A stretch of DNA of 64,000 bases from Paracoccus methylovorus (GTDB taxonomy: Bacteria > Pseudomonadota > Alphaproteobacteria > Rhodobacterales > Rhodobacteraceae). Of this stretch, positions 38,127 through 45,740 are shown in pieces. A program made the position numbers and the translations under genes. Where the stretch lies: NCBI RefSeq assembly GCF_016919705.1, contig NZ_CP070371.1, forward strand, positions 463,501-527,500, read 5' to 3'. The notes below the pieces were generated by a model. The model saw nothing but the letters and a program-made list of their open reading frames with translations. It had not been told where the DNA came from and ran no database searches. How positions within the stretch are numbered: position 1 is the first letter of the stretch; every line of letters begins with the position of its first letter.

Positions 38127-38804
38127 ATGACCGGCAAGACCAGCACTCCCCGCAACCTCGTCATCAATGCCGATTGCATCGAGGCGATGCAGGCTTTCGG
38201 CACCGGCTCGGTGGATTTCATCCTGACCGATCCGCCCTATGTGACCCGGTTCCGCGACCGGCAGGGACGCACCGTCGCCAATGACGACAACGCCCGCTGG
38301 CTGCGTCCGGCCTTCGCCCAGATGCACCGGGTTCTGAAGGAGGGCGGCTTCTGCGTCAGCTTCTACGGCTGGAACAAGGTCGATCTGTTCGTGGAGGCTT
38401 GGAAGGCGGCGGGCTTCCGCATCGTCGGGCATCTGGTGTTCCGCAAGCGTTACGCCTCCTCGGCGCGGTTCCTGCGCTACGAGCACGAACAGGCCTATCT
38501 GCTGGCGAAGGGCGATCCGGTGCTGCCCGCGCGGCCCGTGCCCGATGTGCTGGATTTCCCCTATACCGGCAACAGGCTGCATCCGACGCAAAAGCCGGTG
38601 GCGGCGCTGCGCAAACTGATCGGGGCGTTCACCCAGCCCGGCGATCTAGTTCTGGACCCGTTCAGCGGCAGCGGCTCGACGCTGGCGGCGGCGCATCTGC
38701 TGGGCCGCGACTGGCTCGGGGTGGAACTGGACGTGGCGCATTACCAGACTGCCGGAAAGCGGATGGCGGCCCTGCAAGAACGGGACCGGAAGGCGGCCGC
38801 ATAG
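38127..38804 (+). CDS. Beta-class DNA methyltransferase (N6-A or N4-C)
   Basis: 225 residues. Motif IV FILTDPPYVTRF lies N-terminal (about residue 32) and motif I LDPFSGSGSTLAAA lies C-terminal (about residue 180), the order of beta-class amino-methyltransferases. NRLHPTQKPV is the usual motif X. No restriction partner adjoins it, so it is an orphan methylase, a common anti-restriction gene of conjugative elements. Target site unknown. The start at 38127 gives the standard N terminus and follows GAAAGGACAGAG. Confidence 0.9.
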   Translation: MTGKTSTPRNLVINADCIEAMQAFGTGSVDFILTDPPYVTRFRDRQGRTVANDDNARWLRPAFAQMHRVLKEGGFCVSFYGWNKVDLFVEAWKAAGFRIVGHLVFRKRYASSARFLRYEHEQAYLLAKGDPVLPARPVPDVLDFPYTGNRLHPTQKPVAALRKLIGAFTQPGDLVLDPFSGSGSTLAAAHLLGRDWLGVELDVAHYQTAGKRMAALQERDRKAAA

Positions 38805-38872
38805 GCCCCGCCAAGCGCGCCCGTCTCCAAGGCGGGCGCCAAACCCCACAGCTTCACGGAAAGGATTTCGAT

Positions 38873-39163
38873 ATGCGTTGGATTGTCACGAAGGACCATC
38901 ACGGCGGTTGCATCGGACTGGGCGAGGACGAGGACGGCGTTCCCGCACGCGGTAAGCCGGAAGATGGCGACGCCCTGCCGGTGGAGTTCCGGCTTTATAC
39001 TGCGCGCGGCAGGCTGCTGTTCGAGGGCCGTTGCGGCGACATTGCGGCCGACTGGTGGCACGGCATGGAGCCGCTGCTCTATACTTGGACCACGTTCCGC
39101 TGCCGCCGGCTGACCTGGCGCCAGGCCGGGACGGATGAACCGTGGTGCCCGCTGCGCCCATAG
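38873..39163 (+). CDS. Hypothetical protein next to methylase
   Basis: 96 residues, acidic to neutral, no signal peptide or membrane helix. It looks like a small beta-rich cytoplasmic protein (VEFRLYTARGRLLFEGRCGDIAADWW). Start at 38873 after GGAAAGG. Same strand as the methylase, 68 bp downstream, probably cotranscribed. Not recognised. Confidence 0.6.
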   Translation: MRWIVTKDHHGGCIGLGEDEDGVPARGKPEDGDALPVEFRLYTARGRLLFEGRCGDIAADWWHGMEPLLYTWTTFRCRRLTWRQAGTDEPWCPLRP

Positions 39164-39412
39164 GCCCGACGCCAGCCCAAAGCATCACCGCCGCCGGTCC
39201 ATCGGATCGGCGGCCTTCACGCTTCCGAGGCCGCAGGAAAGGCGCCGAAAAAATCGCGCTCGCCGGGCATGGCCCGGCTCGCGAAGGCTAGAGATATCAG
39301 GGAAAGCCAGCAGGTGAATGCGATCCTAGTGCAGTAAGCGTAGGTAGTAGCGTGGCATGAGTGGATCAACATAGTGTAGATTGGTAATCAATTTGATTCG
39401 TCGTGAGCTCCT

Positions 39413-40182
39413 ATGTCCTACGTTTTCCTCAGCCACTCCCATCCCGACAAACCGTTCGCCAGAAAGCTGGCTGCGGATTTACGGGCAAATGGACACTCTG
39501 TTTGGATTGATGAAGCTGAGACAAATATAGGCGATTCCCTTATTGAAAAAATAAGAAATGGACTCGATCAAGTGGATTATGTTTGTGCCCTCTTGTCACA
39601 AGCATCTATCCAGAGTCCTTGGGTGCAGCGAGAGCTCGACATTGCGTCCAACAGAGAAATCGATGAGCGGAGGGTGGTTGTATTGCCACTGCTTCTCGAA
39701 GACGTAGATCTTCCTGGTTTTCTCCGGGGGAAATTATATGGGAATTTTCGTGATTCGGATAGTTATGATATTTCAGTGACTGCGCTGCTTCGGGCTCTTG
39801 GTCCAGTAGTTGTTCCACCCCAACCTTCTTCGGAAGAATTGCGAGCGCTGAAGGAAGAACTAGCGTCTGCCCAGGCTGCATCGCCGCTCATCAGGTTGCA
39901 GCGGCTCGAGCTGAGGTTGCGGCCCTACGTACAAAGTCTGATCAATTGCGAGAATCCATTCACACTGCAAATGCAAAATTTCCTGCTCATGCGCCAATCA
40001 ACAATACTTATGCGTTTGAGGCCGCAGGTAGTCCTATAACTCTTGACTATCTGCTATGGGCTATAGGAAAGGCAACGCGGGAAGGCGTGCATGTATTGGA
40101 AGTTCTATTGACGATAGACAACAAGTGGCCGGAGGCGCAGTTAATGATCGACGCCTACGGAGATATGCTTGGTAGGCAGTGA
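39413..40182 (+). pseudogene. TIR-domain protein gene split by a frameshift
   Basis: First frame (39413-40039): TIR domain with YVFLSHSHPDKPFARKLAADL, ANGHSVWIDEAE, IGDSLIEKI and SPWVQRELDIA (candidate catalytic Glu of NADase-type TIRs), then a coiled coil (EELRALKEELASAQAA). At about 39875-39895 the reading moves to frame +1, where the coiled coil continues (HQVAAARAEVAALRTKSDQLRES) and a ~60-residue domain follows (PITLDYLLWAIGKATREGVHV ... MIDAYGDMLGRQ). Total 770 nt, one base off a multiple of three. The region is AT-richer than its flanks. Likely cargo; a defence or effector role is possible but unproven. Confidence 0.75.
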
Positions 40183-40238
40183 TTTCTTTGAGCTGAGATC
40201 TCAAATTTCTTTCAGCGCCCGCGATCTACCACGCCCAT

Positions 40239-40727
40239 GGAGAACCCGGCGGCTGGAACCGCCGGGCCTCGGGATTCCCGAATAGGCGGAAATATCATCG
40301 TCCACGAACCATCCCTAGTCCTCGTCGTCGGTCCCAGCCCGCCGCACCCGGCTGCGGAAATCTCCCTCATCGCCGCCAACCGCGCAGCCATATCGGTCCT
40401 GGCCTTCCGCATCCTGCCATGTCGTTTAGTCGATGCCCGCCGCAATGCCACCAGCGTCCTGCTGGTCTGGCAGTATTGCTGAACGATCCGGCCCAGAGCC
40501 GAGGCAACGGCAGCCATGCCATCCCGCGCCCCTGGCCCGACAGCCCGATCCTTCCCGCCCCGAACGCCCCGGCCTTCCGGCGGCGGACGCAAGGCTGACC
40601 AGCAAGGGGACGCGAACCGGCTCCGCCGCGGGTGGTGCCGGTTCCGGGAGCTTTCCCGACAGGACGGCACCGGCGAGAACGCCGCCGTTCTGCGATCTGT
40701 CCCCGTCATGCCGTCTGCACGAACCAA
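40239..40727 (-). pseudogene. Decayed, inverted copy of ssb
   Basis: Read on the - strand, one frame gives LGRIVQQYCQTSRTLVALRR and HGRMRKARTDMAARL, which lines up with LGRTIQQYCESGTKVLVRGR and AEGQDRYGCEI of the intact SSB at 40948-41358. Upstream, LRPPPEGRGVRGGKD matches ARPRYSEGRVVRDEKG. Both copies end with the same hairpin, CCCGGCGG-N6-CCGCCGGG (here 40245-40266). Motif residues are lost, so this is a relic. The two copies face away from each other. Confidence 0.7.
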
Positions 40728-40947
40728 TCCCTCCGCCTGTTCGATCCCCTAACTCCGTGCGGTTTCCACCAACAACCCCCAAGGCTCTGGACCGTGTTGC
40801 CGCGCAAGGCGCGGCTGCCCGCCCCACTCCGAAGCCTAGCGGGCGAGCTGCCGCCCGAAGGGGGCGCCAGTTGCAGGTGCCTCCCGACGGACTTTGCCGG
40901 GTCTCGTCGGAGGGAATGGTCCCTCCTTCGAGCAACGGAGACCTACA

Positions 40948-41358
40948 ATGCAGAACATCGTCATCCTCGCCGGCACCATCCGCCAGGCCCCCGAAACCCG
41001 CACCACCCGCAGCGGCACCGACATCACCCGCTTCAAGCTGGTCACCGCGCGCCCGCGCTATTCGGAAGGCCGGGTCGTCCGCGACGAGAAGGGCTATCGG
41101 GTCGAGGACGCGGAATGGCACCGCGTCGTCGCCTACAACGGCCTGGGCCGGACCATCCAGCAATATTGCGAATCCGGCACGAAGGTCCTGGTGCGCGGCC
41201 GCATCCACTACACGAAATGGCAGGATGCGGAAGGCCAGGACCGCTACGGCTGCGAGATCGTCGCCGAGACGGTGGATTTCCTGAGCCGGGCGCCGCAATC
41301 CGAGACCGACGACGAGGACGAGGGCCGGTTCATCGACGAAGACGACATCCCCTCCTGA
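40948..41358 (+). CDS. ssb: Single-stranded DNA-binding protein
   Basis: 136-residue OB-fold SSB encoded by the mobile element. Family features: NIVILAGTIRQAPETRTTRSGTDITRF at the N terminus, EWHRVVAYNGLG, QQYCESGTKVLVRGRIHYTKW, and an acidic C-terminal tail (SETDDEDEGRFIDEDD) that recruits replication proteins. The tail ends DIPS rather than the usual DDIPF. Probably protects transferred single strands. GGAG precedes the ATG at 40948. A decayed inverted copy lies directly upstream. Confidence 0.93.
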   Translation: MQNIVILAGTIRQAPETRTTRSGTDITRFKLVTARPRYSEGRVVRDEKGYRVEDAEWHRVVAYNGLGRTIQQYCESGTKVLVRGRIHYTKWQDAEGQDRYGCEIVAETVDFLSRAPQSETDDEDEGRFIDEDDIPS

Positions 41359-41373
41359 GCGGGAGGTCCGAGG

Positions 41374-41401
41374 CCCGGCGGTTCCAGCCGCCGGGTTTTC
41401 C
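41374..41401 (+). terminator. ssb terminator hairpin
   Basis: CCCGGCGG (41374-41381) and CCGCCGGG (41388-41395) form a perfect 8-bp stem over TTCCAG, followed by TTTTCC. The same hairpin ends the decayed ssb copy on the other strand at 40245-40266. Confidence 0.8.
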
Positions 41402-41977
41402 AATGTTCGCGGCGGATCGCGCCTTTGCCACGCCGGCAAGTGAAGGCTCCCCGTCCGGATCGACCGGCCGGGAAGCTTCTGGCGGCGCATGCTGCCTTAC
41501 CCCGACCCCATCCTTCTCCGGTGAAGAAGAAACAGGGGCTTGGGAAAAAAGGGGCTGGGGAGCGAGGCTGCTCCACATCGCCACCGATAGGCCTTGCGTG
41601 ACCGTCGGCGCGCGGTCGGGAACGGCGCATTTTGTTTCAGAGAACGAGGGTGAAACCGGTGCCCATCGGCGAACGGCGTGGACATCCTTGGGCGTTTCGA
41701 CAGTTGCGACTAACATGCGGCGGGAAACTCCGATCCCGGCGCAAGCTGACAGGAAATGGCAAGATCTGCGGCTGCGAAAAAGAGCCCATAGCTCGCTAAC
41801 AGGCTGAAAGTAATGGATAAAATTCCACAATCGACTTGCCTTAGGCCGTTGTTTTTGCTAGACTATTCTTAAGGTGCCAGGGTGGTCGCCACCCGCCGGC
41901 GCGATGCTCCCCGCAATGCGGGGCCGGGGTGGTGGAAGGGGCCGGACGGATCGGTCCCCGAGGCCGGAAAGACGCCG
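41402..41977 (+). promoter_or_regulatory. 576-bp spacer with promoter and two leader hairpins
   Basis: No gene recognised in 41402-41835. A sigma-70-like promoter is visible: TTGCCT (41836-41841), 17-bp spacer, TAGACT (41859-41864). Its transcript would begin near 41871 and contain two perfect hairpins before the small ORF at 41978: GGTGG-TCG-CCACC (41881-41893) and CCCCGC-AAT-GCGGGG (41909-41923). The paired hairpins suggest a structured leader or sites for a regulator. Confidence 0.5.
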
Positions 41978-42181
41978 ATGCATACCGCGACATTCGAGAT
42001 CAACATCCCCGGCAACCCGCTGGCTGGTTGCATCAACCTCGAGGACATCGAGATGGGCATGGACGCCGATACCGGGGTCAAGGCCCGCGCCAGCCGCGAC
42101 AGCATGACCCTGACGGTCATCGTCCGCGCAACCGATGCCGCCGACGCCACCAACTGGCTGCAGAAGGCGGGCCTGATCTGA
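41978..42181 (+). CDS. Small conserved ICE protein, unknown
   Basis: 67 residues (MHTATFEINIPGNPLAGCINLEDIEMGMD...), beta-rich, acidic, no membrane segment. The ATG at 41978 follows GGAAAG. Lies downstream of the promoter and hairpin leader at 41836-41923. Length and composition are protein-like and AT-rich shadow frames are absent. Not recognised. Confidence 0.55.
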   Translation: MHTATFEINIPGNPLAGCINLEDIEMGMDADTGVKARASRDSMTLTVIVRATDAADATNWLQKAGLI

Positions 42182-42282
42182 CCTCACTGGCGGAAGCGCA
42201 CAGCCCTTCAGGCGGAAACGCCCGGAGGGTCGCGGCAGCAGAAGCGCCCGGATCAGACCGGGGCGCAGATCGGAGAGCAACC

Positions 42283-42495
42283 ATGAACAACCCGACCACC
42301 GTGACCGAACTGATGGCCGAAGCCGCCAACGCCCTGATCCGCCGCGATCCGCACCGGCTCGAGGAATTGGAGCGGATCAGCAGAGGATGGATGCAGACCC
42401 ACGACGAGGAACTGGCCCAGATCCTCCTCCTGCAGGCGATGGCCGAAGCCGCCGATCTCCTTCTCGACACCCCGAGCGAGATCGAAAGCGTCTGA
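42283..42495 (+). CDS. Small helical protein, unknown
   Basis: 70 residues, acidic and almost entirely helical (TELMAEAANALIRRDPHRLEELERISRGW; ELAQILLLQAMAEAADLLL). GGAGAG precedes the ATG. Same strand as the small ORF upstream (101-bp gap). Not recognised; possibly a protein-interaction or regulatory peptide of the element. Confidence 0.55.
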   Translation: MNNPTTVTELMAEAANALIRRDPHRLEELERISRGWMQTHDEELAQILLLQAMAEAADLLLDTPSEIESV

Positions 42496-42515
42496 CGCTG
42501 CCAGCGAATATTGGT

Positions 42516-43326
42516 TCAGCGCCGCCGGTGCGAGTGTTCCCGCAGCAAGGTCAGGTATTCCCCACCGACCATGGCCCGCGCCTCGGCGAGGATGCGGGCC
42601 AGCTGCCGTCGCTCGGAGGCCGATTTCCACTCGGCGGCACTTAGTCCGCTGAAATCCGACCGGAACAGGACGCCGGCGATGTCGCGCCGCGAGGCGCCGG
42701 ATGCCGCCCCGTCCCAGGCGCGCAGCATCAGGATGGCCCGGTGCCGTTCGGAGGACGACAGTGCCTGCAGGGAGGGGATCGGCCGGACCGGCCCGCCGGT
42801 CAGCAGCCGATGGAACCGCCGGATGCTGTTCAGGCGGATCATCAGATCCTCGTCGAGCGGGACGACGATCGCCAGCCGGATCCGGGTCCTGCCTTGCGGA
42901 AACCAGAGCCGATGATCGCCGCCCGCATCGGTGACAATGCCGTGCAGCCCGTCGCTTGTCCGCAGGACCGGCGCCAACGGCAGATCGGCTGGATCCAGCA
43001 GCGGCGGACGATCATAGCCTTCCGGTGCCGCAGTCAGGATCAGGGTGGCGGGAAGCGCATCAGGACGCCAGAGCGGCCGGGCGTCCGATGCCGGAAGGGC
43101 CGGATTGACCGGGAAACATCAGCCCCCAGCGGCGGGCCATCCGGGCGATCTCCTCTCTTGCACTGTCGCCGGCGGTTCCGTTCGGCCCGATATGCTGGCG
43201 TATCCTGGAATATTCCGCCCGATAGCGGCGGTTGCGGCGCAGGAACTGGAAGGTCATCCGGGCACGGTCGAGCGTCCGGAACCGGTCGTCATAGCCCGGA
43301 GACCTCCAATCGGTGGTAGACGGCAT
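42516..43326 (-). pseudogene. DUF6499/DUF2285 protein gene split by a one-base insertion
   Basis: From ATG 43326 the - strand encodes the DUF6499-type N terminus (MPSTTDWRSP, FQFLRRNRRYRAEYSRI, EIARMARRWGLMFP), then hits a stop at 43060. The family continuation (NPALPASDARPLWRPDALPATLILTAAPEGY...) and the DUF2285 domain (LMIRLNSIRRFHRLLTG, LQALSSSERHRAILMLRAWD, SGLSAAEWKSASERRQLARILAEARAMV) are in the next frame to 42516. One extra C in a CCC run at about 43111-43113 explains the break (811 nt total). DUF2285 proteins are typical regulators of alphaproteobacterial ICEs. Confidence 0.75.
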
Positions 43327-43472
43327 GGCTCTGCTCCCCATCGGAATGAAAGGCGGGTCGGAAGCCGGGAGTATGCGGACAGCCAGCGGTTGCGCGAAGA
43401 TCGCGCCCGGGAATGTAAAGCAGGCCGCAACCGACCTAAAAGAACAGACAAATACCGCTGCCGTTCCCCGCG

Positions 43473-43736
43473 CTAACGCATGTGCGGTTTCAGAAGCTGA
43501 CGGTAGCCGGCCTCGGTCATCCAGCGCGCGCGGGCCAGATGGCTGTCATGGATGCGTTTCGCCCTGCCGGGATCGGCGTCCACATCGAGGCCGAAGACGA
43601 TCCGGGCCACCTCGCGCCAGTCCGCTCCCTCCTCCTCTGCGTCAAGCAGTCGCAGATAGGTGGTCAGATGGGCCTCGTCGTAGCCGGTCAGCCGTTCCGA
43701 CTGCGGCGGGATCTCCTCGAAGGCGTCAGCCGCCAT
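43473..43736 (-). CDS. Short DUF2285-family protein
   Basis: 87 residues: LTGYDEAHLTTYLRLLDAEEEGADWREVARIVFGLDVDADPGRAKRIHDSHLARARWMTEAGYRQLL spans the protein and is the usual small DUF2285 form found beside an XRE regulator in ICEs of Rhizobiales and Rhodobacterales. Predicted helical DNA-binding protein. Its promoter region (43737-43921) has a strong inverted repeat. It probably heads a transcript running into the frameshifted DUF6499/DUF2285 gene. Confidence 0.75.
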   Translation of the reverse strand: MAADAFEEIPPQSERLTGYDEAHLTTYLRLLDAEEEGADWREVARIVFGLDVDADPGRAKRIHDSHLARARWMTEAGYRQLLKPHMR

Positions 43737-43780
43737 GGCGTTCTCCTCTAACCGATCCGTGTCCAGGATGGTGTATGCGA

Positions 43781-43801
43781 CTTTCCCTTTCTATGGGAAA
43801 G
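43781..43801. promoter_or_regulatory. Inverted repeat upstream of DUF2285 gene
   Basis: CTTTCCC (43781-43787) and GGGAAAG (43795-43801) around a 7-nt centre, 45 bp upstream of the - strand DUF2285 start. A second, weaker CATTTCCG...CGGAATG pair lies at about 43821-43848. Probable operator for XRE or DUF2285 regulation. Confidence 0.5.
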
Positions 43802-43921
43802 AACGATACCGAGTATCAGGCATTTCCGAATATACACTTTCCGGAATGGGTATGACGGCGCGTTAGCGATCGGCGTAATCCTGCGAACTCTCTGGAAAAC
43901 GGGCGAACAGCCGCCGATAGC

Positions 43922-44137
43922 TCACGTCCTGTCGCGGCGCAGCAGTTCCACCGGATCGACCTCCAGCACCGCGGCGAGCTTTTCCAGCATGTCGACGGTC
44001 GCGGCGTTCTCCTCGCGCTCCAGCATGCCGACATAGTTCCGGTTGATGTCCGCACGATCGGCAAGCTCCTCCTGCGACAGGGATTTCTCCTGTCTCAGCC
44101 GGCGCAGATTCCTGGCAACTCGCTCCCGTAAGCTCAT
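43922..44137 (-). CDS. XRE-family transcriptional regulator
   Basis: 71 residues, a bare HTH_XRE domain (RVARNLRRLRQEKSLSQEELADRADINRNYVGMLEREENAATVDML EKLAAVLEV). Likely controller of the divergent AlpA-RepA genes and of its own gene. The ATG at 44137 (MSLRER) is preferred over GTG 44158. A -10 (TATACT) at 44176-44181 leaves a normal ~30-nt leader to 44137 but only ~10 nt to 44158. Confidence 0.85.
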   Translation of the reverse strand: MSLRERVARNLRRLRQEKSLSQEELADRADINRNYVGMLEREENAATVDMLEKLAAVLEVDPVELLRRDRT

Positions 44138-44171
44138 GCCGGAGGAGTCGCCGGGCACCTAATCCGGCGCC

Positions 44172-44187
44172 ACCCAGTATAATGGGT
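44172..44187. promoter_or_regulatory. Operator with -10 boxes on both strands (XRE/AlpA)
   Basis: ACCCA-N6-TGGGT palindrome (44172-44187) in the gap between the divergent XRE and AlpA-like genes. Its centre contains a perfect TATAAT on the + strand (44178-44183) and TATACT on the - strand (44176-44181). A protein bound here would block both promoters. -35 elements are poor on both sides. Confidence 0.55.
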
Positions 44188-44349
44188 ATTCGTGAACCGG
44201 CAAAGCTTTTCGTCGACCCGGCTCCGGCCTCCAACGAAAGGGGGTGACAAAAATCGGACCGTCATTCTGTCACTCCGGCCCGGTGCTGCTTTTGCGCCAT
44301 CGTCGTCGCAATCCCGCCTCTCCGGCGGATCCTGCGACGGAGACCGACG

Positions 44350-44619
44350 ATGCAGAACGAACCCGATTCCGACTGGCCGCGCTTCGTGCGCACCGAAGAA
44401 GCCGCCCGGCTTCTCGACCTGTCGCCGCGTACGCTGGAAAAGCACCGTTGCGGCGGCACCGGCCCGGTCTACCGCAAGCTCGGCGGTCGTGTCGTCTACA
44501 CGATTGCCGACCTGCGCGCCTGGATCGAGGGCGCTGCGCGCCAGTCCACCTCGGAAATGGCGAAGATCGCCCGCAAGCCCGACCGGCCGCTGACCGAGGC
44601 GAGGAGGGCGGGGCGGTGA
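44350..44619 (+). CDS. AlpA/MerR-like helix-turn-helix DNA-binding protein
   Basis: 89 residues with a HTH_17 winged helix (FVRTEEAARLLDLSPRTLEKHRCGGTGPVYRKLGGRVVYTIADLRAWIE) like excisionase/AlpA proteins. Basic C-terminal tail. Overlaps the RepA start (GTGA), a layout common in alphaproteobacterial ICEs, where this small gene precedes repA. Could act as a recombination directionality factor or as a regulator of repA; sequence alone does not decide. Confidence 0.82.
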   Translation: MQNEPDSDWPRFVRTEEAARLLDLSPRTLEKHRCGGTGPVYRKLGGRVVYTIADLRAWIEGAARQSTSEMAKIARKPDRPLTEARRAGR

Positions 44620-45485
44620 GTTCTCCCATTTCCGCACGCCGCATCTGCGAGGGCCGGCAGATGGAACTGTTCCGGCCGGTCGCCCGCGATATCGCCGCGC
44701 GCGATTCCCGCGACCTGATGTCCTGGCCGTTCTTCTCGCTGGCCAAGTCCCGCCGCGTGGTGCCGATCGATTTCCACATGGGTTCGATCTCCATCTGCGT
44801 CGAGGCGACGCCGGAGCACGGCATGGCGACGATCTGGGATGCGGACATCCTGATCTGGGCCGCCAGCCAGATCATCGAGGCCCGCAACCACGGTTTGCGG
44901 ACCTCCCGCCTGATGGCCGCGACGCCCTACGAGATCCTGACCTTCATCCGGCGCGATGATTCCGCCCGCAGCTATCTGCGGCTGAAGGCGGCACTCGATC
45001 GGTTGCAGTCGACGACGGTCGCCACCTCGATCCGCCAACCGGCGGAACGGCGGCGGCATCGGTTTTCCTGGATCAACGAATGGAAGGAACTGCTCGACGA
45101 GCGGCGCCGGCCACTCGGGATCGAACTGATCCTGCCCGACTGGTTCTACGCCGGGGTGATGGACGATGCGCTGGTCCTGACCATCGACCGGGCCTATTTC
45201 GACCTGAAGGGCGGGCTTGAGCGCTGGCTCTACCGGCTGGTGCGCCGCCACGGTGGCCGGCAGCCCGGCGGCTGGAGTTTCGATCTCCGGCACCTGCACC
45301 TGAAATCCGGCAGCCTCTCGCCCTTCAAGCGCTTCGCCTTCGAGATCCGGGCCATCGTCCAAAGACAGCCGCTGCCCGGTTATCGCCTGTCTCTCGGTAT
45401 CGGTTACGACGGGCTGCCGCGGCTGTGTTTCCAACCCGCCCCCGCCAATCCCTTCGCCGCCGCGCCTCGCGCTGCGCGTCGGTGA
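44616..45485 (+). CDS. repA: Replication initiator protein RepA
   Basis: 289 residues, iteron-type initiator with tandem winged-helix layout: MELFRPVARDIAARDSRDLMSWPFFSLAKS at the N terminus, then PYEILTFIRRDDSARSYLRLKAALDRLQSTTV (first WH) and LTIDRAYFDLKGGLERWLYRLVRRHGG...FDLRHLHLKSGSLSPFKRFAFEIRAIV (second WH). The GTG start at 44616 overlaps the upstream stop and has GAGGAGGG ahead. Three iterons follow the stop within 33 bp. It allows plasmid-like replication of the element after excision. No parA gene follows, unlike many related elements. Confidence 0.87.
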   Translation: MSSPISARRICEGRQMELFRPVARDIAARDSRDLMSWPFFSLAKSRRVVPIDFHMGSISICVEATPEHGMATIWDADILIWAASQIIEARNHGLRTSRLMAATPYEILTFIRRDDSARSYLRLKAALDRLQSTTVATSIRQPAERRRHRFSWINEWKELLDERRRPLGIELILPDWFYAGVMDDALVLTIDRAYFDLKGGLERWLYRLVRRHGGRQPGGWSFDLRHLHLKSGSLSPFKRFAFEIRAIVQRQPLPGYRLSLGIGYDGLPRLCFQPAPANPFAAAPRAARR

Positions 45486-45495
45486 ACGGCCAACC

Positions 45496-45660
45496 TGTGA
45501 ACAAGCTGTGGACAGAGCCGTGCTATCAGGAACCATCCGACCCGTGCTATCCGGAACCCGACACCCGTGCTATCGGGAACCGTGGCGTGATGTAACCGCA
45601 CTGAATCCAAACAGGAATTCAGCCCCTCCTAACTTACCTAACTTAAGGAATTCTAACCTT
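45496..45660. other. Putative replication origin: DnaA-like boxes, three iterons, AT-rich segment
   Basis: Directly after repA: two DnaA-box-like 9-mers on the - strand, TTGTTCACA (45496-45504) and CTGTCCACA (45507-45515), 11 bp apart. Three 17-bp iterons CCGTGCTATCNGGAACC follow at 45518-45534, 45542-45558 and 45565-45581 (period 24 and 23 bp), differing only at one position. Then comes an AT-rich stretch with a tandem 9-mer CCTAACTTA (45628-45645), a candidate melting element. The order matches iteron plasmid origins. Repeats are seen; origin function is inference. Confidence 0.75.
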
Positions 45661-45740
45661 GTAGGCGCGCGGCAGGCGGTGGAAAACACCGATTTGTCTC
45701 TTAATTCGTGGACTGGCAGTGCCATGAATGGGGGTGACGA

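Noticed and set aside
38399..39163. A 254-codon frame overlapping the DNA methylase
   Set aside because: Only its last 96 codons (from 38873) lie outside the methylase and have a ribosome site; the rest is a shadow of the methylase.
39946..40182. A separate 78-codon gene starting with TTG after the TIR gene
   Set aside because: The same frame continues upstream as the coiled coil of the TIR protein, so it is the 3' part of a frameshifted gene, not an independent one.
31412..40182. The kinase/receiver pair and the TIR gene as parts of one defence system
   Set aside because: They are 6 kb apart with an IS and unrelated genes between, so there is no operonic support for a joint system.
40632..41807. 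A 391-codon + strand frame across ssb
   Set aside because: It is an out-of-frame shadow of ssb extended through non-coding DNA; it has no family features.
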